Source of the DNA: Halorientalis regularis
Lineage (GTDB): Archaea; Halobacteriota; Halobacteria; Halobacteriales; Haloarculaceae
Direction of reading: 5' to 3'
Length of the DNA: 64,000 bases
Assembly: GCF_023698535.1 (NCBI RefSeq)
Contig: NZ_JALJCL010000002.1
Span: 124,001-188,000, forward strand
The stretch's first letter is position 1, and each line of letters begins with the position of its first letter. Both the position numbers and the translations under genes were made by a program. Below the pieces are notes generated by a model. The model worked only from the letters and a program-made list of their open reading frames with translations, had not been told where the DNA came from and did not search any database. Below are positions 33,421 through 42,094 of this stretch, in pieces.

Positions 33421-33423
33421 ATC
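33414..33423 (+). promoter_or_regulatory. Internal promoter before the secretion ATPase gene
   Basis: GATTTAAATC is a perfect 10-base palindrome with TTTAAA 26-31 bases before the ATG at 33447, ideal for a leaderless start. It overlaps the end of the preceding gene. Confidence 0.55.
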
Positions 33424-33446
33424 CGGGAACGGGACGAGCGACGGCT

Positions 33447-35354
33447 ATGGGAGTACTCAGTCGCGTCCGCGGTGGTGACGACGAGACGGGCTGTCGCTGT
33501 ACACCGTCGTTCGACGATGACAGACTGGTTATCGACGCCGGAGACTGCCCGGGCGGAGGGCTGCTCGCGACCGAACCGACCTGTCGGGCCGCGGTCGTCG
33601 ACGCGCTCTGCGAGCGAGACGCCGACGCCATCTGTACCCGGGCCGCGGGCGTCGAGCGGGCCTACGAGGGGGCGGCGGCGGCCACGCTCGTTGCTGCCGG
33701 TCGGTTCGCCGACGCGGCCGCGTTCCACGACGAAGCCATCGCCGACCGGGCACGCCGCGATCCGCTCGGGGCTGCCCGGGCCGCCACGGGGCGGGCGGGG
33801 CCAGTCGCGACACTGGCGGCCGAGACCGGGCTGGCCGAAGTGGCCACACAGGCCGGCGGATACGAGGAGCTGCTGGCCCCCGCGGTCGGGCCGACTATCA
33901 GCCGGTCGCGGGTGCGACTCCAGCCGCCCGCGACGGCCAGGTTCGCGTCGCGAGAGAATCTGGAGACGGGAGCAGTCGCTCGGATCTACGCGGAACCGGA
34001 CCGTGAGCGCCGGCTCTACCATCTCGAACCGGTCGAACACGGGTTCGGTCGGGCAGCGACCGAACGGCTGGTCACAGCCTACGACCGGCTGGCCAGCGGT
34101 GCGGTGACCGGCGGCGAGCGTGCGCCAGGTCGCGCGGTCCGGCGCGTGGTCGACGACGAGTCCGCGCTGGACGCGACCGTCGGAGAACTGGAGCGCGTCC
34201 TCGAAAAACACACACAGGGCCACGGCGTCCTCACCGATCTGTTCGCCGACGAGCGAGTCACGGACGTGTTCGTGACGGCACCAGCGGCGAGCAATCGGAT
34301 CCGCGTTCGCGTCGACGGCGAGACGTTGACGACGAACGTTCGGCTCACCGAGGGCGGTATCGAGGCACTGGCCTCGCGGTTCCGACGCGAGAGCGGGCGG
34401 GCCTTCTCGCGGGCCAGTCCGGCGCTCGACGCGACGGCGACGGTCGCGGACCGACGCGTCCGGGTCGCCGGCGTCACCGAACCGGTCAGCGATGGGATCG
34501 CCTTCACCTTCCGCGCCCACGAGCGGCAAGCGTGGACGCTCCCGGCCCTGATCGACAACGGGACGCTCACCGCGAACGCGGCCGCGTTGCTCTCGCTGGC
34601 CGTCGAGCGCGATGCCGCGACCCTGCTGGCCGGGACCCGCGGTGCCGGGAAGACCACGATGCTCGGTGCCCTGCTGTGGGAACTGTCAGCCGAGATCAGG
34701 ACCGTGGTCATCGAGGACACGCCGGAATTACCGGTCGGGCAGTTACAGGCCGCCGGCCGGGACGTGCAGTCGCTTCGAACCGGGGACGACGATAGCGGAG
34801 CACTCGCCCCGGCCGAAGCGCTCCGGACCGCGCTCAGACTCGGCGAGGGCGCACTGGTCGTCGGCGAGGTTCGCGGCGAGGAGGCGGGTGTCCTCTACGA
34901 GGCGATGCGGGTCGGCGCGAGCGGGAGCGCGGTGCTGGGAACGATCCACGGCGACGGCGGCGCGGCCGTCCGCGAGCGCGTCGTCACCGACCTGGGCGTC
35001 CCGGAGTCCTCCTTCGGCGCGACCGACCTGCTGGTGACGCTGGAACCCTACGAGTCACCGACCGGTCGCGCCCGGCGGGTCAAACGGATCGAGGAGGTCG
35101 TCACCGCCGACGGCGTCGGCTTCGAGACGCTGTTCGAACTTGATTCCGGAGAGCTGAGTTCGACCGGGCGAATCGAGCGCGGGAACAGCCGACTGATCGA
35201 CGGGCTGGTCCGTTCGACCGAGAGCTACGCGGCCGTCCGGAACGGCCTCGATGAACGGACCGACTGGCTGGCCGACCTCGCCGACGGCGGCCGCACCGAT
35301 CCGGAGACGATCCGGCAGGCTCACGCCCGACGAAGAGCGGAGCGGACAGCATGA
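33447..35354 (+). CDS. Type II/IV secretion system ATPase (TadA/PilB/GspE-like)
   Basis: Hexameric motor expected to power pilus assembly or secretion at the cytoplasmic membrane. 635 residues. Catalytic domain: Walker A GTRGAGKTT (396-404), Asp box VVIEDTPELPV (E423, D424), Walker B-type ALVVGEVRGEE (469-479) and His box TIHGDGG (H501). Residues 240-350 are the usual N2-like domain (TDLFADERVTDVFVTAP). The first 65 residues contain six cysteines (C16, C18, C34, C46, C55, C63), suggesting a metal or disulfide-bonded module not typical of this family. Overlaps the platform gene by four bases (ATGA). Confidence 0.92.
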   Translation: MGVLSRVRGGDDETGCRCTPSFDDDRLVIDAGDCPGGGLLATEPTCRAAVVDALCERDADAICTRAAGVERAYEGAAAATLVAAGRFADAAAFHDEAIADRARRDPLGAARAATGRAGPVATLAAETGLAEVATQAGGYEELLAPAVGPTISRSRVRLQPPATARFASRENLETGAVARIYAEPDRERRLYHLEPVEHGFGRAATERLVTAYDRLASGAVTGGERAPGRAVRRVVDDESALDATVGELERVLEKHTQGHGVLTDLFADERVTDVFVTAPAASNRIRVRVDGETLTTNVRLTEGGIEALASRFRRESGRAFSRASPALDATATVADRRVRVAGVTEPVSDGIAFTFRAHERQAWTLPALIDNGTLTANAAALLSLAVERDAATLLAGTRGAGKTTMLGALLWELSAEIRTVVIEDTPELPVGQLQAAGRDVQSLRTGDDDSGALAPAEALRTALRLGEGALVVGEVRGEEAGVLYEAMRVGASGSAVLGTIHGDGGAAVRERVVTDLGVPESSFGATDLLVTLEPYESPTGRARRVKRIEEVVTADGVGFETLFELDSGELSSTGRIERGNSRLIDGLVRSTESYAAVRNGLDERTDWLADLADGGRTDPETIRQAHARRRAERTA

Positions 35355-37105
35355 CGGTCGCCATCGAGCGAGTCGTCCGACTGCTCGCGCAGTGCTATCC
35401 GTGGCCGGCCGAGGGGAGCGCCGACCTCGATCGGGCACTCGGATTCCTCGCCTCGGATCTGTCCCCCGAGACCGTCGTCCGTGCGGGGTACGGGGCCGCG
35501 CTACTGTGTGTCCCCGTGGTCGTCCTCGCGGGCGTCGTCGCACCGGCAGGGACGGTACCGCTCGTCCTCGGCTGTGGTGGAGCGGGCGCGCTGGCCGTCG
35601 TCCACGCGGTCCACAGCGCACCCCACGCGCTCGCGACGGCTCGGCGGACACGCGCGCTCGGGGAAGCACCGGCGCTGGTGAGCCGGGCCGTCCTCCGAAT
35701 GCGAGTGACGCCGGCGACTGAGACGGCAGCGGCCTTCGCGGCCGAGACCGGACAGGGGCCGCTCGCGGACAGTCTCGGCGAGCACGTGCGCCGCGCCGCC
35801 GGGTCGGCGGGCTCGGGCTTTCCCTCGTTCACGGCGGAGTGGGACGAGTGGTTCCCGGCATTGCGGCGCGCGCTCTTGCTCGTCGAATCCGCGGGCACCG
35901 CGCCCGAAGGTGAGCGCGAACGCGCCCTCGACCGCGGGATGTCGGCGGTGCTCGACGGCACCCGCGACCGGATGGCGGAGTTCGCCTCGAGCCTGCAGGG
36001 GCCGGCCACGGGGCTGTACGCCTTCGGCGTCTTGCTCCCGCTCGCGCTGGTCGCGATGTTGCCCGCGGTCCGGACGGCGGGCGCGTCCGTCCCGCTCGCG
36101 GCCGTCGTCGTACTCTACGACCTCGCACTGCCGGCCGTTCTCGTGGCCGCGAGCGCGTGGCTCCTGGTGCGCCGGCCGGTCACCTTCCCGCCGCCGTCGG
36201 TCGGACGAGATCATCCGGACGTACCGAGTCGACGGTGGCCAGCGCTGGCCGCTGGACTCGCGGTCGGCGCGACCGGGTGGGTCCTGGCCAGCAGGCTCGT
36301 CGCGTCGTGGGCGGGGCCCCTCGCGGCTGTCGGCGCTGGCTGTGGCGGGGCGCTCGTGGTCTCCTACCGACCGATCACCGCCGTCCGTGAGCGGGTTCGG
36401 GCCGTCGAGGAGGGCCTCGCCGACGCGCTCTACCAGATCGGGCGGCGCGTGGAGGAGGGGGAGGCGGTCGAGCGCGCCGTCGCGACCGCCGCCGAGGAGG
36501 TAGCCGACCCGACCGGCGCAGTTCTGCGGGCGGCCGCCCAGCGACAGCGCCGGCTCAAAGTCGGTGTCCGCGAGGCGTTCCTCGGTGAACACGGCGCGCT
36601 GGCTGACATCCCGAGTCCGCAGGTGCGGAGTACCGCCACCCTCCTGGCGCTGGCCGCCAGCGAAGGCCAGCCCGCGGGCCGCGCGATCGTTGCGATGGCC
36701 GACAACGTCGAGGAACTCGCGGCGGTCGAGCGCGACGCACGCCACGAGATCGGGACGGTAACCGGCACGCTGGCCAACACGGCCGCGCTGTTCGGGCCGC
36801 TGGTCGGGGGCGCGACCGTCGCATTGGCCGCCGGGATGGACGCGAGCGGGACGTTCGCGGTTGGGGCTGTGGGAGCCTCTGGGACGGTGGGCACAGCGGG
36901 AGCAGCGTCCGGGCCGTCGACGGCCGGCCTCGGACTCGCGGTCGGTGCGTACGCGCTCGTCCTCGCGGCGATCCTGACGACGCTCGCAACGGGGCTGGCC
37001 CACGGCCTCGACCGCGCGCTGGTCGGCTACCGCGTCGGGTGGGCGCTGCTCGTCGCGACCGCGACCTACCTGGCCGCGATCCACGCCGTGGGGCTGTTCG
37101 TCTGA
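35351..37105 (+). CDS. TadC/PilC-like membrane platform protein
   Basis: 584 residues with two type II secretion F domains, each followed by membrane helices: the first soluble part at about 100-200 (LVSRAVLRMRVTPATETAAAF) and the second at about 340-480 (GLADALYQIGRRVEEGEAVERA, ALAASEGQPAGRAIVAMA). About eight or nine helices in total, matching archaeal PilC/FlaJ-type proteins that anchor the ATPase and extract pilin subunits. A glycine/alanine-rich stretch near 495-530 precedes the last helices. Translationally coupled to the ATPase. Confidence 0.9.
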   Translation: MTVAIERVVRLLAQCYPWPAEGSADLDRALGFLASDLSPETVVRAGYGAALLCVPVVVLAGVVAPAGTVPLVLGCGGAGALAVVHAVHSAPHALATARRTRALGEAPALVSRAVLRMRVTPATETAAAFAAETGQGPLADSLGEHVRRAAGSAGSGFPSFTAEWDEWFPALRRALLLVESAGTAPEGERERALDRGMSAVLDGTRDRMAEFASSLQGPATGLYAFGVLLPLALVAMLPAVRTAGASVPLAAVVVLYDLALPAVLVAASAWLLVRRPVTFPPPSVGRDHPDVPSRRWPALAAGLAVGATGWVLASRLVASWAGPLAAVGAGCGGALVVSYRPITAVRERVRAVEEGLADALYQIGRRVEEGEAVERAVATAAEEVADPTGAVLRAAAQRQRRLKVGVREAFLGEHGALADIPSPQVRSTATLLALAASEGQPAGRAIVAMADNVEELAAVERDARHEIGTVTGTLANTAALFGPLVGGATVALAAGMDASGTFAVGAVGASGTVGTAGAASGPSTAGLGLAVGAYALVLAAILTTLATGLAHGLDRALVGYRVGWALLVATATYLAAIHAVGLFV

Positions 37106-37108
37106 ACG

Positions 37109-37116
37109 CTTAAGTA
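37109..37116 (+). promoter_or_regulatory. Promoter before the anchored-protein half of the pilus-like locus
   Basis: CTTAAGTA is 24-31 bases before the ATG at 37140 in a 34-base gap after the platform gene, and suggests a separate leaderless transcript for the four downstream genes. Confidence 0.5.
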
Positions 37117-37139
37117 CCGAGAGGGGACCACCCCTGTCC

Positions 37140-37610
37140 ATGTTCGATGCACCGGTCGACACCTGGTATCTCTGGCTCGGCGTCGCGACGGCGAGCGCGC
37201 TCGCGTTTGGGGTGGCGGTCGCACTCCCGACGACGGTTCCACCGGACGCCCAGCGAGCGGCGGCGACGGTCGACGCTGTGGCGACCAGTCCCCACAACGC
37301 GACTGGCGAACACGGCGTGGACGCGACGGCGGTCGAGATCGGCAGCCGTCGCATCGCCCTGCGGAACGACGGCGGCACCGCGCACGCGGCGTTCGCCTAC
37401 GGTCCCGTCACACCGGTCCGGAACGGGACGGCGCTCGCGGCGGTCCTCCGTGGCGAACCGCCAGCGAAAGTGTTTCAGAACGCCACGGCGTTCCGGGCGG
37501 CTGCAGCGGAGGCACGGAACCGAACTCGCGCGTGGCGAGCGACGGCAGGCCGACTCGTCGTTCGGCGCGTCACCTGGGAGGGGGTCGATGTCACGCTCGT
37601 CGGCGCGTAG
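37140..37610 (+). CDS. Anchored extracellular protein of pilus-like locus
   Basis: 156 residues: MFDAPVDTWYLWLGVATASA leads into one membrane helix (WLGVATASALAFGVAVAL), and the rest (VEIGSRRIALRNDGGTAHAAF, PVTPVRNGTALAAVL) is a small exported beta domain with N-glycosylation sequons. Resembles what I recall as DUF7283. No catalytic residues. Ends 23 bases inside the next gene, so they are co-translated. Confidence 0.75.
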   Translation: MFDAPVDTWYLWLGVATASALAFGVAVALPTTVPPDAQRAAATVDAVATSPHNATGEHGVDATAVEIGSRRIALRNDGGTAHAAFAYGPVTPVRNGTALAAVLRGEPPAKVFQNATAFRAAAAEARNRTRAWRATAGRLVVRRVTWEGVDVTLVGA

Positions 37611-37977
37611 GGGACAGGTCGAGCCGGTCGCGGCCATCGCCGCGGTGTTCGCGCTCGGCGTCGGGCTGACGATCTACGCGGGCGCGGTCGACGACGCACT
37701 CCCGGGCACCGAGCCCCGGAACGTCGCCCAGCCCACACTGTCGGCCGTCGAGGACGCCGTCGAGACCAGCGGTGTGATCCGGCCGGACCGGTTGAGCCGC
37801 GTGCAATCCGCGGCACCGGCGGGACGGCGGCTGAACGTGACACTGACCGCCGGCGACCGACGGTGGACTCGGGGTGCATCGCCGCCGGAGTCTGCACAGC
37901 GAGCGAGTGCCAGAGTGAGTATTGCCCTCGGATCGGGACGGGTCCAGCCGGGGCGGCTCACAGTGAGGGTGTGGTGA
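37588..37977 (+). CDS. Pseudopilin-like protein with RGQVEP start
   Basis: 129 residues. The N-terminus SRSSARRGQVEPVAAIAAVF begins with basic residues, then a glycine and glutamate before a hydrophobic helix (VAAIAAVFALGVGLTIYAGAV). This arrangement, with a glutamate near the start of the helix, recalls TadE/TadF and type IV pilin N-termini. The remainder is short and polar. Probably DUF7285 (from memory). Its TGA overlaps the next ATG (TGATG). Confidence 0.75.
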   Translation: MSRSSARRGQVEPVAAIAAVFALGVGLTIYAGAVDDALPGTEPRNVAQPTLSAVEDAVETSGVIRPDRLSRVQSAAPAGRRLNVTLTAGDRRWTRGASPPESAQRASARVSIALGSGRVQPGRLTVRVW

Positions 37978-38876
37978 TGCGAGCGATCAGCACGGTACTC
38001 GACACGGCCTTCTTCCTCCTGCTCGTCGGGGTTGCGGTCGGCACCCTCGCACTCGTCACGAGTCCGGCACCGCCGGCGAGCGCCGACACGGCCGACGGCG
38101 TGGCCGACACGCTCACGACGAGTGCGGCGACGGTCCACTACACGCTCGCGCCGGGCGCACGGCACGCGTCGTCACGAGTCGTCGAGTTCCCGATAACGGA
38201 GGGTGCGGCCTTCCAGCGGACGGCCCACGGTACGCTCGCGAGCCACCTCTCGACGGCCGCGCTCGGCAGTCTCGTCGTTCGCGGCCGGCGCGTCACCCGC
38301 ACACGGGCGGACTTCCAGCGGGCGGTGGCAAACGCGACCCGAAACCTGACCCGAGGACGGACTCACCTCGCACAGATTCGCGCACGCTGGGAGCCGTATC
38401 CCGGCGCGCCGATCCGGGGCGCGTACACCGTCGGTCCCGCGCCGCCACCGGCCGAGACCGTCCACGCCGAGGCGGTCGTCGTGGCGAGTGGCCTCCCGTC
38501 TGCCCGCGGCTCTGCACGGCGAGTGACGGCCGGGAACGGGACGAACGCCACCTTCGAGCGAGTGGGGGCGGTCGTGGCACAGCGGATCGTTCGGGGGCTG
38601 TTCCCGCCGGACCACACCCGGAGTGCGCTGCTGGGCGACTATCCCGTCGAGGGACTCGTTACCTACCGATACGAGCGGCTGGGGCGGTTCCTCGGCACGA
38701 GCGTGACGGCCCCGGCAGTCGCCGACAACGCCACGAAAGCCAACGACAGGCTCACGACGGCGCTGGGTGAGCGACTGGCCGCGGACATGCGCACCCGCTT
38801 CCAGTCGCCCCGGGACGCGGCTGAGTCGGTGTCGGTCGGAGAGGTCCGGATCACCGTCCGGACGTGGTCGCCGTGA
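37977..38876 (+). CDS. Pilin-like exported protein with RAISTVLD start
   Basis: 299 residues. The N-terminus MRAISTVLDTAFFLLLVGVA resembles archaeal pilins, which begin RAVSPVIGVILMVAITV after processing, here without the lysine/arginine-glycine cleavage site. The exported part is about 270 residues, with sequons (NATRNLT, NGTNATF) and the conserved-looking LLGDYPVEGLVTYRYERLGRFL. Probably DUF7284 (from memory). Ends in a GTGA overlap with the large last gene. Confidence 0.75.
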   Translation: MRAISTVLDTAFFLLLVGVAVGTLALVTSPAPPASADTADGVADTLTTSAATVHYTLAPGARHASSRVVEFPITEGAAFQRTAHGTLASHLSTAALGSLVVRGRRVTRTRADFQRAVANATRNLTRGRTHLAQIRARWEPYPGAPIRGAYTVGPAPPPAETVHAEAVVVASGLPSARGSARRVTAGNGTNATFERVGAVVAQRIVRGLFPPDHTRSALLGDYPVEGLVTYRYERLGRFLGTSVTAPAVADNATKANDRLTTALGERLAADMRTRFQSPRDAAESVSVGEVRITVRTWSP

Positions 38877-41800
38877 CCCGGAGCACCGATTTCCGGGACG
38901 ACGACCGTGGATGGCTCCCGTTCGCGCTGGTCGGCGTCGTCCTGCTGGTCGGGAGCGTGGCGCTGTTCGTGGGGCTCCAGCCGGATCGACCGGCCGCGGA
39001 CCCGGCGACGGATGTGGCCGTCGACCGTGTCGTCGGCGAGACACAGACGGCGATCCGGACGGCGGTCGTCGAGGCCGGTGACGCCGCGGCGCGGAACCCG
39101 GTTCTCGACCGGGCGAACACGACTGCGGGACGAGTCCTCTCCGACGAAACGCCGTTCCGGGACGCCCTGCGCATCCGGATTTACCTGCGAGCGAGGGAGC
39201 GACTGGACGAGCTGACGATCAGGCGCGGCGACGTGACGGCGACCGCCTCACTTCCGGCGACGCCGAACGCCAGCAGTCTGGCGGCGGCGACGGAGCGAGT
39301 CCACGTCGAAACGGCAAACGACAACCGGACGCGGCTGAGAGTGCGCGTCGAGAACGTGACCGTGACCACAAAGCGTGGGACCGAGACGGTCGTCCACCGG
39401 ACGGTGAGCCCGACGGTCGTGGTCCGGACGCCGGTGCTCGCCGTTCACGAGCGCGTCGGTCGCTTCGACCGACGGCTGAACGCGGAGATCGGACGATCAG
39501 GCCTCACCACTCGGTTGACGACACAGCTGTACGCTTTGGTCTGGGCGCGTGGCTACGTGCAGTACAGTTCCGGCGGGGCCGCCATCGAGAACGTGCTGGC
39601 GAACCGCCACGTCGAGATCACGACCAACGGCGCGATCCTGCGCGAACAGCGCCGCCTGTTCGGCCGAAGCGACGCGGCCGGCCGTCGGGCGATGGACCGG
39701 GCGATGGTCGGCGTCGCCACGACCGACCTGCTTCGCGGTGCGGGAATCCCGGGCGGCTACGTCAAGACACTGTTCCGGGGTGGGCGGCCGGGACCGAACG
39801 TCCCCGTCGATATTCCCTCCCTCGACACGAGCACCGGGGCACCCGACCCCGGGGACCGGATGACCGTCGGCGTCAACAGCACCGCCGACCGGGGGCTGGC
39901 CCGGGCCGCCGCGCCAGTAAGCCTCCGGTCGCTCGTCCGGTCGATTTACAGCGCCGAAGTCGAGACGATCAGCGAGGTAGATCGGACCAGCGGGTCCCTG
40001 CCGAGTTGCTGGTCCATCCAGCCCGAGGGCTGGTGGCGACTCGACTACGAGAGCGTCGATGGGGGCGATCCGGTAGTAAAAGGGGCGACCGAGGCGAGTC
40101 CGTCGATTCCGGACGGCTGGCACGCGTTGGACACGTACGGGCGACGGATGAGACAGGAACGGACGAAGTTCTGCCACTGGGTCGACGGTAACGAGACGAC
40201 CGTCACGGCGGTGAGCGACACGTTCCGATTCGACGTGGGGATGGCGCTGATCGGCCGCCACGCCCACACCGAATACGCACCGGCTCGCGGGGTCGAAACC
40301 GTTCACGAAGCCGGCGCGGGGCCGCTCGACGGCCCGAACCTGGCCAACGTCAGTCGGCGGGCGCGACTGCGACTCGTCGAGGGACGGGGTGGCCCGGACG
40401 AACTCGCGAAGACTGCGGTCATGGAGGGAAAAAATATCACCGGTCGCCGGACCATTCAGGGACGAGTTCCGGACGGGATTCGCCGGTGGCTACTGGCCGA
40501 CCTCGCGGCCTTCCGGGACCGGGTCGCGAACGTCTCCGTGACCGTCGAGCGCGGCCGTGCCGGTGCGTTCGAGGCGAACCCGGCGGCCGAACTACACCGG
40601 AAGCTCGCCGGACTGGTGAATCCACCGAGCGAGTACGGAAGCGTCGCCGAGAAGGCACGGTTCGCCGCCCGGGGCGTGTTCGTCGAACGGACGCGGCAAC
40701 TCCTCGATGAACGGGCCGACAGACAGGAGCAGCGGAGTCGGAACCTCGGTGCGGCGGTCGGGAGTGCTGGCGGGGGCTCGACGGAACTGCTCGGGGCGGC
40801 ACTGGAAAACCGGAGCGGTGTCGGGACAGCGGTCGAAGCCGGTATCGACGGAGTCGACATCACCGCCGTCGAGGGGTCTCCGGCGTATCTGACCGTCGCG
40901 GAAGTCGGCCCGAAGTACGCCGACTCGTTGCCAGATGATGCGCGCATCAGTCCCCTGGCGGCGAAAAATATCAACCTGTTCGCGTCGCCACACGGCGACG
41001 TTGCGGACACCCTGCTCGGGAGCGTCGATCTCGGGTCGACGGTCAGCCTCCGGACGGCCGCCCGGACCCTCCACGCGACCCGGGCGGCCAGCGAACTGAC
41101 GACCGAGAACGAGACGCTGGATCGCGCGCTCGACCGGAAATCGAGGTCACTCGACGGGGTGGTCCGGCGAACGGTCGGGGACGCCCGGAACCTGCTCGGG
41201 GATCAGCTGGCCGAGTTCGGGATCGGTGACAACGAGACCGAGCGCCGTCGCATCGTGGACGACGCGCTCGCACAGTGGGAGGGGCCGGGCGCGAAAGCGC
41301 TGGCGCTGACGAACGGGTCGGCCGCGGCGGCTATCGCCGACCGAGCGGTCGGTCACAACGAGACGCGGGAAGACAGCATCCGGGCGACGCTCCAGTTGCG
41401 CTTGCACGCGACGGCGACCGGCGAGGACACGCGGGTCTCGCGGGCGAAGATCAGCACGACCGCGGAGTTGCTCCGGCAAAAAGTCAAGCTGGGACTGGCC
41501 GCCGGCATCGAGAACGCGACCCGAGAGGGTGCGAGTCGACTCACCGACAAACTCGACGAGCGACTGACGCGGGCAGTGAGCAGAGTCCCGGCGGGTCTTC
41601 CCATCGTCCCAGTCGGCCCGGCGTGGTGGGTGACGGTGAACGCCTGGATCGTCGACGTTCGCGGTGGATACGACCGCTTCGCAGTTCGGGCGGCGACCGG
41701 TCCGGCCAGTGGCCCCGGCGGTTCGCTCACCTACGTGCGGGACGGCGGCGTCGCGAACGTCGACTACGACGGCGACGGGCGAGCCGAACGGCTCGGGCAC

Positions 41801-41986
41801 GCCGACCGGATCTCCTTCGCGTCCCGGACCGGCATCGTCATCGCGGTCCCACCGGGCCCGCAGGGCGTCGGCGACAAGAACGGGAACGTAGACGAGCGAT
41901 CCGCGAGCTGGACCGACTGGCAGGCCGTCCGCCCCGGGCGGGACAGCGGTCCGGCAGTCCCGAACACCTGGCCCGACCGTCGGTGA
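38873..41986 (+). CDS. Giant anchored surface protein of pilus-like locus
   Basis: About 1,037 residues. The N-terminus STDFRDDDRGWLPFALVG has an RG-x2-P motif before a single membrane helix (FALVGVVLLVGSVALFVGL), like the smaller upstream protein. The long exported part is rich in N-glycosylation sequons (NTTAG, NVTVT, NSTADR, NETTVT, NVSRR) and helical segments. Near the C-terminus DYDGDGRAE and DKNGNVDE look like calcium-binding loops. GTG at 38873 gives a GTGA overlap; GTG 38864 is an alternative. Probably DUF7286 (from memory). Could be the structural or adhesive component; no enzyme motif found. Confidence 0.8.
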   Translation: MTRSTDFRDDDRGWLPFALVGVVLLVGSVALFVGLQPDRPAADPATDVAVDRVVGETQTAIRTAVVEAGDAAARNPVLDRANTTAGRVLSDETPFRDALRIRIYLRARERLDELTIRRGDVTATASLPATPNASSLAAATERVHVETANDNRTRLRVRVENVTVTTKRGTETVVHRTVSPTVVVRTPVLAVHERVGRFDRRLNAEIGRSGLTTRLTTQLYALVWARGYVQYSSGGAAIENVLANRHVEITTNGAILREQRRLFGRSDAAGRRAMDRAMVGVATTDLLRGAGIPGGYVKTLFRGGRPGPNVPVDIPSLDTSTGAPDPGDRMTVGVNSTADRGLARAAAPVSLRSLVRSIYSAEVETISEVDRTSGSLPSCWSIQPEGWWRLDYESVDGGDPVVKGATEASPSIPDGWHALDTYGRRMRQERTKFCHWVDGNETTVTAVSDTFRFDVGMALIGRHAHTEYAPARGVETVHEAGAGPLDGPNLANVSRRARLRLVEGRGGPDELAKTAVMEGKNITGRRTIQGRVPDGIRRWLLADLAAFRDRVANVSVTVERGRAGAFEANPAAELHRKLAGLVNPPSEYGSVAEKARFAARGVFVERTRQLLDERADRQEQRSRNLGAAVGSAGGGSTELLGAALENRSGVGTAVEAGIDGVDITAVEGSPAYLTVAEVGPKYADSLPDDARISPLAAKNINLFASPHGDVADTLLGSVDLGSTVSLRTAARTLHATRAASELTTENETLDRALDRKSRSLDGVVRRTVGDARNLLGDQLAEFGIGDNETERRRIVDDALAQWEGPGAKALALTNGSAAAAIADRAVGHNETREDSIRATLQLRLHATATGEDTRVSRAKISTTAELLRQKVKLGLAAGIENATREGASRLTDKLDERLTRAVSRVPAGLPIVPVGPAWWVTVNAWIVDVRGGYDRFAVRAATGPASGPGGSLTYVRDGGVANVDYDGDGRAERLGHADRISFASRTGIVIAVPPGPQGVGDKNGNVDERSASWTDWQAVRPGRDSGPAVPNTWPDRR

Positions 41987-42094
41987 TCGGCCCCGCGCCA
42001 GGCGACGAGACGGGAGCGCCGCTGACCCGGCATCGCGACGGTGACTGCCCCCGACTTCGCCATGTTCAAGCCGGGCGACTGCGAGGCGTGACAC

